Shown here: positions 26,432 to 37,400 of the stretch, piece by piece
Numbering within the stretch: the first letter of the stretch is position 1
How the letters are laid out: every line of letters starts with the position of its first letter
NCBI RefSeq assembly: GCF_014202275.1
Contig: NZ_JACHGF010000002.1
Location: forward strand, 1 to 64,000
DNA length: 64,000 nt
Source: Rhabdobacter roseus
GTDB lineage: Bacteria > Bacteroidota > Bacteroidia > Cytophagales > Spirosomataceae
Direction of reading: 5' to 3'
Notes under the pieces: model-generated
What the model saw: only the letters and a program-made list of their open reading frames with translations
The model's database searches: none
What the model was told of the DNA's origin: nothing
Translations under genes and position numbers: made by a program

Positions 26432-27487
26432 TTACTGACAACCCGGTCCACTAATCAGGATGCGGGTACCTGTTACCTCGTAGGTGAGGCCATTCGAGCG
26501 GCATATTAAATTCAACGCGTCGTAAAGGGGTATACCAGCGACATCGCCGGTAAAGGCACAGTCCTCCAGATCGTCGTGCGCCAGGTCCATCTCAATGCCA
26601 TACGCTCGCTGCAGGTGCCGGATAATCTCCCGAAGGGGCGTCTCGTTAAAGAGCAGGAAGCCCGGTCGTTTCGCGGACGCTATTGCCGTCGGTTCTTCGA
26701 CCAGGCTCGTGAGCAGTTGTCCACGGGCCGGGTAGTAGGTGGCGCGTTGATTGGGGGTGAGCACGACGCCCCTGGCGGCCTTATCCGTTCCGGGCGGGGC
26801 CGTCGTACCGACGCGTTCAAATACGGATACTTTCCCGGTGACGACCTCTACGGTCAGGGCACCCTGGTCCTGCTCGGCCCTCACCCAGAAACTGGTTCCC
26901 AATACCCGGGTGACGAGCTTACCGCTGTATATAAAAAAGGGTTGATCCGGTTTGGACACCACCTCAAAGAACGCATCGCCCACCAGCTCTACTTCCCGCT
27001 GGTGGCCGGAGAAGAAGGCGGGGTAGTGTAACGAGCTCCCCGGTGAGAGCAGCACCACGCTATGGTCACTGAGCGTCAGCGGCTGAAGCGTATCCGAAGG
27101 ATTCGTGTAAGTATGGAAAGGAGCGGACTGGAACCGGCTGGCCGGCTGCGGGTCGGCCCCTGGGGAGGGGGGCGTTTTTGCCAAAAACAGCCAGTACGTT
27201 ACCGTCAGCAGTACCAGGGCCGCCGCGCCGGAATAGTAGACGACGGTTCTTTGCCAAAAAGGGAAGCGAACCGGATGAACGGGCGGCGGAACCGATTCCT
27301 CGGCCAGCGTTGCCTGCAAATTGTGCCATAGCTTAGCTTCCAGGGCCTGTTGCTCGGCCTCCGTCAGGGTAAGGGTGGAGTGGGGGTTTAACCGTTCAAA
27401 CCATAGGTGAATAGTCCGGACTTCCTCTTCGGAACACATCCCTTGCCGGTATCGTACTAAGAGCTCCTGAATTTCCTGGTGTTCCAT
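26432..27487 (-). CDS. FecR-family anti-sigma factor
   Basis: 351 residues from the ATG at 27485-27487. The N-terminal ~75 residues are cytoplasmic (MEHQEIQELLVRYRQGMCSE..., the FecR N-terminal helix set). One membrane helix follows (VVYYSGAAALVLLTVTYWLF). The periplasmic FecR domain has YTNPSDTLQPLTLSDHSVVL, SSLHYPAFFSGHQREVELVG and DAFFEVVSKPDQPFFIYSG. The C-terminus is a DUF4974/STN-like fold (FNETPLREIIRHLQRAYGIE ... DALNLICRSNGLTYEV). It should hold the neighbouring ECF sigma factor until the SusC STN domain signals substrate. Confidence 0.95.
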   Translation of the reverse strand: MEHQEIQELLVRYRQGMCSEEEVRTIHLWFERLNPHSTLTLTEAEQQALEAKLWHNLQATLAEESVPPPVHPVRFPFWQRTVVYYSGAAALVLLTVTYWLFLAKTPPSPGADPQPASRFQSAPFHTYTNPSDTLQPLTLSDHSVVLLSPGSSLHYPAFFSGHQREVELVGDAFFEVVSKPDQPFFIYSGKLVTRVLGTSFWVRAEQDQGALTVEVVTGKVSVFERVGTTAPPGTDKAARGVVLTPNQRATYYPARGQLLTSLVEEPTAIASAKRPGFLLFNETPLREIIRHLQRAYGIEMDLAHDDLEDCAFTGDVAGIPLYDALNLICRSNGLTYEVTGTRILISGPGCQ

Positions 27488-27701
27488 CGCTATCCGTGTA
27501 GGGTGATTAATGCCTACCCCACGCCAGACGACCCGCCTTGGCTCAGCGGCTTTTCACCGTTGGGGTATATGCTAAGCCGGATTACAGGGCTATTTCCCTA
27601 AACCAAATCAGTAAATACCAGAAATATCCTATTTTATAGGAGCTATTCGCCAAAAGTTAACCAAAAAGTACCATACTAAGGGAGGGCTAGCCGTGTTCCG
27701 G

Positions 27702-28286
27702 TCAAAGCAAGACCGCATAGGAGAGAAGGAGCAGTGAAATATACGCTTCCTCGAGGTAGAGCCGAATCGCCTTGCTGGCTTTGGTAAGGTGGTACTCCAC
27801 GGCCTTTTCGGATAGATTTACGTGTTGGGCTATTTGGGGTACCGGCCAGTTTTCCAACCTACTTAACCTAAATATTAGCTTTGATTTTTCGGGTAGGAAA
27901 TCCATTCCTTTATCCAGGGTCTCGATCAAATCGTTATAGGCAATGGTATGTTCGGTATTCCGGTCTACCAACGGCGAAAAAGCCTGATAGTATTCTACGT
28001 AGGCATTGACAGGACCTTTGGACCGGATATGATCAATGATTTCGTACCGAACGGCCGAAAAGAGATAGGCATCCAACTGCGTGATCTTCATCGTGGCCCG
28101 TTCTTTCCAGAGCCGGGTGAAGATATCCTGGATCAACTCTTCGGCGATTTCACGGTGCTGTAGTTTTCGGTAGGCTACCAAAAACATCCGGTACCAATAG
28201 GTTTTGTAAATGGTTGTAAAGGCCCGCTGATCCCCATTCTGCAACGCTGCGATGAGTTCTTGTTCCGATTCTGGGTTGCTTTCCAT
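27702..28286 (-). CDS. ECF-type RNA polymerase sigma factor
   Basis: 194 residues from the ATG at 28284-28286. Region 2 (DQRAFTTIYKTYWYRMFLVA, IAEELIQDIFTRLWKERATM, AYLFSAVRYEIIDHIRSKG) and region 4 (DFLPEKSKLIFRLSRLENWP, VPQIAQHVNLSEKAVEYHLT) are complete. The protein ends in a hydrophobic run (AYISLLLLSYAVLL), common in Bacteroidota ECF factors of this class. FecR starts about 215 bases downstream and SusC/D follow, so it most likely drives the SusC/D genes when released. Confidence 0.95.
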   Translation of the reverse strand: MESNPESEQELIAALQNGDQRAFTTIYKTYWYRMFLVAYRKLQHREIAEELIQDIFTRLWKERATMKITQLDAYLFSAVRYEIIDHIRSKGPVNAYVEYYQAFSPLVDRNTEHTIAYNDLIETLDKGMDFLPEKSKLIFRLSRLENWPVPQIAQHVNLSEKAVEYHLTKASKAIRLYLEEAYISLLLLSYAVLL

Positions 28287-28731
28287 CGTTATGCGGGTTC
28301 ACAGCAGCTACCTCCATGCCACTGATTTTCTCTAAAAGCCAAGGTTGTGGCCTTCTTAACGTTTTCCTTGTGTATTATTTTGGAATACCGGGGCGGCGGC
28401 TATGCGGCACGCTTCATTTTTTAGAAGGGTGTTCTTTTCATTTTCGGGTGGTTCCGGGCGCTTTGAGCCTGGCGACGATCGCGCTTTTTGTGGGCGACGC
28501 GGTCCATGACGGCGGTTTTTCAACCCGAAGGCCCGTGCGCGGTTTGATTCGCCCGGTTTTGAATGGCTTCCTGTGTACCTGGTTAGCGTTTCCCTTTTTA
28601 TAAAGGCCGATGTATGGGAAATTTTAATTCCGATCCCTGTATCAGTCATGTCCTGTAGTTAAAAACGATCACTCCAAGCGCTTGCGCATGACATCGGGTG
28701 TGGGTAGCCAGGGTGTCATTGCCATAAAATC
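28287..28731. other. 445 bases without a supported gene
   Basis: Open frames of 95-97 codons exist on both strands over 28316-28650 but they mirror each other and show no domain. The stretch includes the promoter region of the ECF sigma gene. No hairpin or repeat stood out. Confidence 0.45.
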
Positions 28732-28965
28732 TCAAAACTTCCGGCAGAGAGAGCTGTTCACCTCCGTAACCGACACTTCTGGCGATAAACGCATAAAAAG
28801 CAACGGCAGATGCGCCACGTTACGACCGTAATTGGCAATTAGGCTCTTGCTCAACCGGTCGAGTACCATACGCTCCTCGAATAATGAGAACGCCTCCCGG
28901 CAGCCGGGTACCCATTCCTTCGCTTTACCAATTGTCGCGGTAAAATCTTCTTTACTGAATGTCAT
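28732..28965 (-). pseudogene. Tyrosine recombinase (integrase) N-terminal remnant
   Basis: 77 residues from the ATG at 28965. EAFSLFEERMVLDRLSKSLI followed by ANYGRNVAHL matches the SAM-like, core-binding N-terminal domain of Bacteroidota tyrosine recombinases (L..RLS.-S-...Y...V.HL). The frame ends after EVNSSLCRKF, exactly where the catalytic domain should follow, and no R/H/R/Y box is found further on. It is probably what is left of a mobile-element integrase. Confidence 0.55.
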
Positions 28966-29398
28966 GAAATGATTCGTTTAATGAACTTTCATGAAAAGCG
29001 TTATTACACCATCCTGGTAGCCAGATCAAAAGCTACCGAAGGGTTAGTTCAACAGCCGTTTGGCATCAGGCGGGGTGACCCGGGCCGCCGGGGCGGGGCA
29101 GGCTTGGAGCTTTGCGCTTCTATTCAAATGCATCGCTTATTAACAGTTTTGTGCCGCGTTGGCGATCCGAGCCCGCCCGAACGCAAAGCCCGAAACCGAT
29201 TGTGCGTCACTTTATTGATGCGTGAATTAGGCGGTAAAGTACCTATTGGTTTCCTGCTGTCATTGAATGAAAACAAGACTTTCGCAGCACTTGAGTCTTT
29301 ATAGGGCCACTCATGGATCTATAAAGTACTTTATGCGGTATTTCAAGATTCCGGATGAATCTCATGTGTATAGCCCAGATTCGAGCTATCTTGGTCAT
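28966..29398. other. 433 bases without a supported gene
   Basis: A plus-strand open frame at 28969-29304 (111 codons, Arg/Gly-rich middle) starts next to the integrase remnant, but I see no domain or signal in it. It may be a remnant from the same mobile element. Nothing else is recognised. Confidence 0.4.
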
Positions 29399-30634
29399 TT
29401 ATCTTGCCTGCAGTTGCTGGACCAGCCGTTTGAGTTCCTGTAGCTCTTCTCTGAGCGCCTGCGTTTCCCGCCCCAGCCGTTCGTTTTCAGCCTGGAGCTG
29501 AAGGGTGTACAGCGCCTGCTCTTCCTGAGCCTGCACCAGGTTGACCATCAGTCCCTGCAGGGAGCGGCCCTGGCTGACCATCTCCTGTGCCGGGGGGAGG
29601 CTGGGCAGGTGCTGGTGGATGGCAATGAAATCGGCAAGTTCACGGATGGAGCGGGTGGGGTGGCCCGGACTGAATACGAAATCGGCCCACTGGCTGACGT
29701 CGGTTACCTGTAACCGGACCTGATCGGCCGTGAGAGCCAGGGGGTAAAGTCCCACCCGGCCCTGTGCATCGACGCTGAGTGCGTGGCGGGTGCCACCAAG
29801 TTCCGATGCCTTCCCCTTCAGGTGGGCAAAGCGTAGCCCGCTTTCACCAGGGCGTCCTCCGGAAAGCACCAGGAAATCTTTTTCGTCCGCTTCAAGAAAA
29901 GTACGGCTTGAAAACAGGAGCTGGCCCGGCCCGTTGCTCCCACCCCGAATGTGAATGGCACCTTTCACGTCCAGGGGATACCGGGGGGAGGCCGTTCCGA
30001 TCCCAACCTTGATGTGGGGATTCAGCGTATCGCCCAGAACAATGGCGTTGCTTACGGCTACCTTGGCGTTTGTGCCCAGGGCTACCACATTTTGAAGGCT
30101 GGATGCGAGGGGACCCACCGCCGTGGATTCAGCGCCGATGAAAACGTTGTCCGTGCCCGTGGTATTGACGGCTCCCGCTCGACGCCCCACGAAGGTGTTG
30201 TTGTTTCCCAGGGTATTGACTACCCCGGCACTTCGGCCCAGAAAGGTATTGAAGTTTCCCTGGGTATTTAAGGCTCCGGCCTGGGTTCCGATCCAGGTAT
30301 TCTCCTGACCAATGGTGTTGGTGTAGCCTGCGGCCCGTCCGACAGCTACGTTGGCATGGCCACTGGTTGTGTTGGCACCGGCCACGTCTCCGATGAACGT
30401 ATTGTTTCCTCCCGTATTGTTGGCCGCTCCGGCGTAATGGCCGATCAGGGTATTGCCAACGGCCGTTTGGCTGGAAGGGGTTAAAGCGGCACCCGCGTTA
30501 AAACCCACCCCCGTATTGGCGGAGCCCGTCCGGTGGGCAAAGCGTGTGGTACCGAACTTTATGACATCCTGACCGCTGGCTGCCATAGCCAGACAACCCA
30601 GCACGGGAATCATGAATGGTATTTTTTTAAACAT
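29399..30634 (-). CDS. Secreted head-repeat / coiled-coil protein (adhesin-like)
   Basis: 411 residues with a signal peptide ending ASGQ. Residues ~30-190 are about ten repeats of the form N-TFIG--AG--NT-G, each about 16-17 residues, like the left-handed beta-roll head repeats of YadA/Hia-type trimeric adhesins. Then comes DVKGAIHIRG-type linking sequence. The C-terminal module (WADFVFSPGHPTRSIRELAD ... LPSLPPAQEM) is followed by a long coiled coil (residues ~340-411, Leu heptads). That module is shared with the five paralogues at 44.6-53.5 kb. There is no autotransporter barrel, so attachment to the surface must differ from YadA. It starts 11 bases after the small secreted protein gene and is likely in one transcript with the RHS gene. 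Confidence 0.82.
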   Translation of the reverse strand: MFKKIPFMIPVLGCLAMAASGQDVIKFGTTRFAHRTGSANTGVGFNAGAALTPSSQTAVGNTLIGHYAGAANNTGGNNTFIGDVAGANTTSGHANVAVGRAAGYTNTIGQENTWIGTQAGALNTQGNFNTFLGRSAGVVNTLGNNNTFVGRRAGAVNTTGTDNVFIGAESTAVGPLASSLQNVVALGTNAKVAVSNAIVLGDTLNPHIKVGIGTASPRYPLDVKGAIHIRGGSNGPGQLLFSSRTFLEADEKDFLVLSGGRPGESGLRFAHLKGKASELGGTRHALSVDAQGRVGLYPLALTADQVRLQVTDVSQWADFVFSPGHPTRSIRELADFIAIHQHLPSLPPAQEMVSQGRSLQGLMVNLVQAQEEQALYTLQLQAENERLGRETQALREELQELKRLVQQLQAR

Positions 30635-30645
30635 AGCCTGATGAG

Positions 30646-31458
30646 TTAAGGGGTTTGCAGGGTGACATAGCCACCGTTAAGATGAAGTAAGGAGCCGCCG
30701 TTGGCAATGATGGTCTTGGCCTGCCCGGCGATCCCGTCCAGCGTGATGGCATGAAGCAGGTATACCGTATCAGTCAGCCCCGGAACGCGGCCACAGGCCC
30801 AGGTGGCCGGCGCATTCCAGGCTCCGGCCCGGGCCGAGACCAGCACATCCCCGGGCAGGCAGCCGGATATCCCCGTAATGCTGACGCTTCCGGTACTGCC
30901 GGAAGGACAATGGCGTTTGGAGCAATGGGCCGTAAAAGTACTGGTGTTCCCATAGATCTGAGGTGTTATCGTAAAGCCGCTTTGGCCGTTGGACCACTGC
31001 ACCGTACCGGGACAGCCGTAGGCCGTCAGGGTGACCGTTTCTCCATAGCGTACGGTGAAGCGCGAAGCTGTAACGCCGATGGCATCGGCAGAGCACGAGT
31101 ACACCTCTACGGTGACCTGGCCCAGGCCGTTGACCGGACACCCGGCCGTAAAACACTCGGCCGTGTACTGGGTGGTAACCGTAGGCGTAACGGAAATGGA
31201 AGGGCCTTCCTGCCCAGTGGACCACCGGATCGTACCGGGGCAGCCCGAGGCTGTCAAGGTGCTTGCCTGGTTCAAGCTGACGGCTCCGGGACTTGCCGTC
31301 ACGCTGGGATTAGGGCTACTGCCCTGCAGCGTTTTGGTAAGCCGATTGCCGTTGGTGTCGTAGGCGAGGGTAGTGATCGTTTGAGCCTGCAAAAGGGACA
31401 TCCCGATATAAAACGGGGCCCATGCCACCAGATAGCGTAGCAATACAAGTTTTCTCAT
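30646..31458 (-). CDS. Secreted protein with Ig-like repeats following the giant RHS gene
   Basis: 270 residues with a signal peptide (LVAWAPFYIGMSLLQAQ). It opens with ITTLAYDTNGNRLTKTL, an RHS-repeat-like strand pair. Two or three Ser/Thr-rich Ig-like units follow, each with a GCPGT(I/V)-W(S)-G motif (ASGCPGTIRWSTGQ, AYGCPGTVQWSNGQ) and paired Cys. It ends with AGAWNAPATWACGRVPGLTD and a short strand-rich tail, the same W-G-x-V-P module that opens two proteins at 55 and 60 kb. It begins four bases after the RHS stop. It could be a companion, a chaperone or a cap of the RHS protein; I see no immunity-protein feature. Confidence 0.75.
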   Translation of the reverse strand: MRKLVLLRYLVAWAPFYIGMSLLQAQTITTLAYDTNGNRLTKTLQGSSPNPSVTASPGAVSLNQASTLTASGCPGTIRWSTGQEGPSISVTPTVTTQYTAECFTAGCPVNGLGQVTVEVYSCSADAIGVTASRFTVRYGETVTLTAYGCPGTVQWSNGQSGFTITPQIYGNTSTFTAHCSKRHCPSGSTGSVSITGISGCLPGDVLVSARAGAWNAPATWACGRVPGLTDTVYLLHAITLDGIAGQAKTIIANGGSLLHLNGGYVTLQTP

Positions 31459-31462
31459 GGTT

Positions 31463-34400
31463 TTATTTTGATAAATCTTTTCCCACTTCCTGCCCCATAT
31501 AGCCCCAGGTTATACCACCGACAACACCTCCAATAAAACCTCCCACCAGGGTACCAACTGGGCCAAAGAATGACCCGGCCAATCCACCGGACTCTGCGCC
31601 GAGGATCGTGCCCGACCAGGCCCCAACCAACCCGCCTGCTGCCCCTCCCGTTGCAACCTGGGCATTTTTTCCAAAATTACCCCCATCTTGATGAACACCC
31701 ACGCCTATTTGCGTTACGTTAACAGCGTGGCCAAGCGGACCGGATACGCGACCAATCTTTACTCCAAAACCGGCTAATGAATAGGTTTTTACGTGTTGAT
31801 TGCCTCTAAAGGATCGGCCTGTTTCCGGGTTCTCCGGATAGAGTTTAAGATTATTTCCGACCGTTGAAGACCCAGTATGATTTTTTAACGACACAGCCGT
31901 TCGGTCGAACGCTAAACTTGTGTTGGAAACATAGTCCAATGACGAAGAATTTGGCAAAGGGTCAGTCGCCTCGATGATATGACGCTCAAAAGGATTTCCC
32001 CTGGTAAAATCAAAACCTGGCACCACGGAAAAACTGACTTTTGGTTTACTCTTGGATGAACCTGATGCATAGGAAGCAGGAGTCGTAGAATTTGAAGTAG
32101 AACCTCCAAGACCTTTTGCAATAACCAAAGAAGGCCCGTCCGAACTCTTGATCTGGCCCGTGAATGAAGAGGGGAGTTGATTTGTACTTTGTTGGTTAAT
32201 AGCCGCTAGCTGATACGGATTTAATGTAAAGTTAACCTGGGATTGAGCATGCGTTAATCCTACCTGCTGAATGTACACCGAAAAGGAGCCGCCTTGATTT
32301 ACTTGCTGGATATAGACCGGTGAACTGGTATACCCGCTCGGATCGGTCGCGTTTAAGGGATTATTCATGACGTAGCTGTACCGGTTGTAGGCCTGTAAAT
32401 TCGCTCGATCCTGGACGAAAGGATCAGGGGAGAGAAAGCGGGCCAGGACGGGATCATACGCCCGTCCGTTCATGTCAATGAGGTTGAACAGGTCATAGTG
32501 CTCATGCTGGGTGAAGCCGCGCTCGTGTCCGGTGAATTGGGTTGTCAGCGGCGACCAGTCGGCATTCCGGCGTTGCCCCCAGGCATCGAAGCTGTATTCG
32601 GTGAGGAGCGTGCCGTTGGCTCCTGTCAGGCCGGTTACCGAGCCCAGGTGGTCAGTGAGCAGGTACTGCGTCTGGGAAGCAGTAGTACCATTGGCCGCTT
32701 TGTCGTCGATCCAAAGGCTGAGCCCATTCAGAAAATGTGTCGTCCGGCTGCGCCCGTCGGCGAAGGTTTCTACCTCCAAAAGCTTTCCTACGTACCGCTT
32801 GGTGCGGGTCAGGGTATTGCGCACAAATAGCTTTTGCATGACTCGCTGATGATCGGGCCCGTAGGTGATTTGCAGGTAGGCGGTATCGTTCGCTACCCGA
32901 TTCGCCTTGTTGAACGAAGTATACTCGGAGGCTATATTCAGCGCATAGGAGCAAGGGATTCCTTCGGCATATAAGGCGATTGATCGCAACTGGTGGGGGC
33001 CGTTACCGGTGGATCCGTAATGGTACTTGCCCACGTCCGATTTGGAGGTGATGTTGCCCAACTCATCGTATTCCAGCATGATGCTGTTGGCTCCGGTAAC
33101 CTGGGAGCTCGTCAGGCGGTTCAGTGCGTCGTAAGTGAAGGTTTCGGTTTTGTTTCGTTTTACATTGTTTCGCTCGGTCAGGTTGGCCAGCTCATCGTAC
33201 TGGTAGGCAAACTGCTGCAGGATGGTCGTGTTGTGCCTAGAGGTGATTCCGGTCAGGTACCTGGTCGCCGGATCGTACTGCTTTTCGGTGACCACCCCGT
33301 TGCCAAACTGCTGGAGGGTGGTATTCCCGCGGGCATCGGTGGCCGTGCGCTGCCAGAAAAGCGCATTGGTGATTCCGTGCCGGAGTTCGGACAGAAATCC
33401 GTGCGCATTATAGACGTACTTTACCTTCAGACCCGTGGGGTAGGTCAATTCCTGCACGCGCCCCTGACTATCGTAGGCGTAGGTACTGGTATAGGTCTGC
33501 CCGTCAATTACCTGCTTTTCCTGATTAAGTCGCCCCAGGTTGTCGTAGGTATAGGTTGTCTGGGAGCCGTAGCTGGTGACACTGGCTAGCTTTCCAACGG
33601 CTTTATTGCCCATATCGTACTGCCAGGTCGTGGTGCCTTCCTTTTCCGTTCGTTTTATTAAGCGTCCGAGCTTATCGTACTCCATCTGCACTACGTCACC
33701 GTTGGGGTAGGTCTGGCCCGTCAGCTCCCCGAAGCCGTTGTAGGTGTACTGATACAGACCCATGTCCGGATCGGAGGAGGCTGTCTCGAAGCCCCGGGCG
33801 TCGTAGTCGTGGACGATGGTATTATTCATCAGGTCCCGGGAGGCTACGGGCTCCCCCGCCGGATTGTACCCGTAAAAGACATTATGGCCGTCATTCCGGC
33901 GCGCTTCCAGGAGTTGATCCTTCGCGTCGCTAACGGCTACGCTGGTTTGCCCTTTGAAGTTAGTAGTCATCACGAGGGGGCCCGCGTAGGTGATTGAAGC
34001 CGTGCGAAGGCCGCCGGCTTTGGTTTCCTGGAGTTTGGCGGTGCGGCCCAATAGGTCATTTTCCCGAAGGGTATAGCCCCCGTCCGTTTCTCCTTCAAAG
34101 TAGGGGTAGGTTTCCTGCGTCTGGGTTGAAGCGTCCCCCTGTCGATACGTCCGGTCTACGACGGAAAAACGACCATCAAAGCTTTTTGCTCTGGTCTGTA
34201 CGCTTCGGCCGTAAGCATCCACCTGTTCCAGGAAAATCTGTCCCGCACTGGTTTGTTGGTAGGTAAGCGAGACGGCGTTGGGGGGGCTCTTAAAAAGACT
34301 GACACTGGCCTGCCGGTAGGCGGTGGCGATCCAGGTTCCATCCGGGGCCGTTTGTTTGGTAAGGCGGCCAAAACCATCGTACTGGTAAGTCGTGACCAGG

Positions 34401-37400
34401 TTGTTGGGATCAGTCGCGGTCAGGAGGTGGCCCCACTTCGGATCGTAAGTGGCTCTGAATACCTGATTGAGCGGGTTGGTTTCGGTTAGGGTGAAACGTC
34501 CGGTCGCATCGTAGGTGGCTTTGTTGGTCCGGGTTTCGGCCTGGGTACCATGCCAGGCGGTCAGGTCCTGCTGAATACGATTGCCGAAGGCGTCGTAGGT
34601 GTAAGTCGTTACCTGCTTTTGCTGGTCGTTGAGATTCGGGAAAGCCGTTTGTTGGGTAACCAGTCCCGTAACGGCGTCGTATTCGGCGCTGCTTTGCCGA
34701 CTGATGGTGGTCTGACCCGTGCCCAGATGAAACTGGGTCGTATGGGTAGGAAGGCCCAGCAACCAGCGGTTGGTATCGTTTTGGTAGGTGGTCTGAATCG
34801 AATCCCGGAAGCCATTGGCATAGTCGGTAACCTGGTAGATAGGATTGCCGTATGGATCCAGTTGCTGCCGGACAAAGCGGGTCTTTCCGGTCACGAAGTC
34901 AATGGTTTTCTGTATACTGTAGTACGCCAGAAAGCATTTGGCCCGATTTAGCTGATTGCCCGGAGTTGTGGTAGGATAGGGAATCAGGGTAGCCGTATTT
35001 TCCGTCACGGAGATCGGGCTGCCATCCGCGTAGAAACGCTCCGTTTTCAGCAGCGAATGCCCGCCGTAGCGCCAGCTATCTATTCCCTGCCGGAAGGTTT
35101 TTATGGTATAGATACCCGTCGTAGTATCGGTTTCGATGATTTTTGAGAAGCCCCGAAAACCCCGTCCCTCTATATTCAGGGTAGCTCCTTCGTACCGATA
35201 CGTTCGGGTCGTTTTGTAGCCATCCGGCGAATTGACCCTCGCTTTGGCCGCAACGCTTAGTGCGGCCTGAAAGTCAATGACCGGGTATTGTATATTTCCC
35301 GTCCGTTGGTGAAAATCCCGATTGAGCAGGTTGTCGTACTGAATCGTGGTGGTTAGGTGGGAACCGTCGGTAATCTTCGTGATCAGGATGGTATTCTTCT
35401 GTCCCAGGGGCAGAATGAAGGTTTTATTCTGAGCCGCATCAAAGTAAAGGACATCAGCCACCGAGCCTTTCAGGAAAGGGCCGATTTTATACCAGTTGCC
35501 GGTCTTGAACATGGTGGGAGGATACACATTGCTGGCCTGGGTAGCCGGGGCAAAGGTGAAATCCCCCTGGTTCAGAAAAAGCACGTTGTTCCCGTTGGTT
35601 TTCTCGTAGAAGATTAGATCCATCAGCCCGTCGGCGTCGTGGTCGAGCTGGAGAAGGTTCGGATAGGTCGTGACGACGGGTGTGGTTCCCAGTAGGGGTT
35701 TATGATCCAGGGCGCTGTCAAAGGTGCCATCACCCCGGTTGGGCACGATACGCAGAAGATTTTCCGAGGGCAGGTAGTAGATTAAATCCGGAAGTTTATC
35801 CGCATTGGCGTCAAAGAAGAGAGCCGTGCCGGATGCGGCCCCCATGAGCCCGGGGGTAACGGTATTCCGAAGGTAGCTGCGGTACCCGACCCGGTAGTTG
35901 TTCTGCCGCTCGACGAGTGAGGAGTCCACCAGCACGGAGCCGGTAAATACGGTTAGGTTTTGGCCACTATTTTTATCATAAATAAAAAGTTCAGAGAGAC
36001 CGTCCCCGTTCAGGTCAACCAAGTGGTGATGAGGGTTGGCATAGGACAGGCCCGCATTGTACCCGGGGATGCTCGAATACTCTCCCATTTGGTAATAAAC
36101 GGCGTATTTGTCACCCGGTATATCGCTGACAATTTGCGAGGTCCCGATGACAGGCTGTCCCGAGGAAGTATAGGTCAGCACGGTCTGGTCGGAAATGGCA
36201 TCGCCCGACACATCGGCAAAAAGGGGAAGTGTAGAACCGTAGATCGCCGAAACGGAATAAATAAACGAGCAGGCGTAGGGATTGCCCGGTATAGCCTTGG
36301 ACAGAATGAATTCAAAACCCGTGTTAACCGGGACGGGTACCCCTGGGATGTACTGTAGTTTGCTCCAGTTCAAAACCACGTCGTCCACGTTATCGCCGTT
36401 CAGCTCGGCGACGAAGGGGCGGCGGTTCAGGAAATCACTCAGCGAAGCATCCGATAAAATTTGGGGGGTGGGTGGTCTGACTTCCCCGGCAAAACTAAAA
36501 CCACCCTGCCCGTTATTGATGTAAAATTGGTAAATGGTGGTTACCGACCACTGATTTACCGCCGTGGGCGTTGGGATCCGGTTGAAGATGACGTAATCCT
36601 GCAGTCCATCACCATTAAAATCCCCGATGATATTGGTGGCATTGGAAGCAAGCGTTACGGCCTGGCCCGGACTTCCCGTTTCCTGCTGCCACTGAAAAGT
36701 GGTTGGCTTAAAGCATTGTCCGGTACCGTCGCATTCCGTTAGCGAGCTGAGCTGGGAATAGCGATTAGCCACGTAGGCAAGATTATATTGCCGGATCAGG
36801 GTATTTTGTGCGTGCACTTGGATGGCTTTAAGCCTTCGGGTCAGGGTGGTTTTTTGCTGAAACCGTTGCCCGTACAGAGCGGTTACATCGGGCCGGGTCT
36901 CATACACAAACGTTATTTTGTTGTAGGGGGCCAGCCCCCCGGCCACGTTGCCGGTATATTCAATGGATTCCGGATAGGCTTCTCCCGTGGTGGCATCCTG
37001 CAGGTAACGGAAGGTCATGTAGTTTCCCCGGCGATCTTCAATCCGGTTGACCAGCCACTGGACCCCCACCTGTTTGGTAGGGTCGATTACGCGAGCATTG
37101 TCCGCAGTGCCATACTCGTAGATAAGCCCCGATTTTGCGTAGGCCTTGAAGGACTGGGGGGCTCCGGTGGTTGGGTTGGCGTATAGAATGACTTTGGTAA
37201 AGCTTTGCTGCTCCGTGTAGTAGACGGTCTGATCCTTGCCGTAATTACCATCAAACCGCCTGTTGGGCAGAATGGATTCCGGAGCCAACACCAGGCGGCT
37301 GCCGTCCAGCGCGTAGCGGTCGTCTTGGGTGTAGCTGACGTTCAGGGCAACGGCCTTGGTTTGATTCGTGGCGGTAACGGTTTCATCCTGCGCCCGGGTG

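Noticed and set aside
28969-29304. 111-codon plus-strand open frame
   Set aside because: No domain, odd Arg/Gly-rich composition, and it begins inside the leader of an integrase remnant. It was kept only as a note in the gap entry.
30646-31458. Immunity protein for the giant RHS protein
   Set aside because: It has a signal peptide, Ig-like repeats and a surface module. Its position fits an immunity gene, but nothing in the sequence does.
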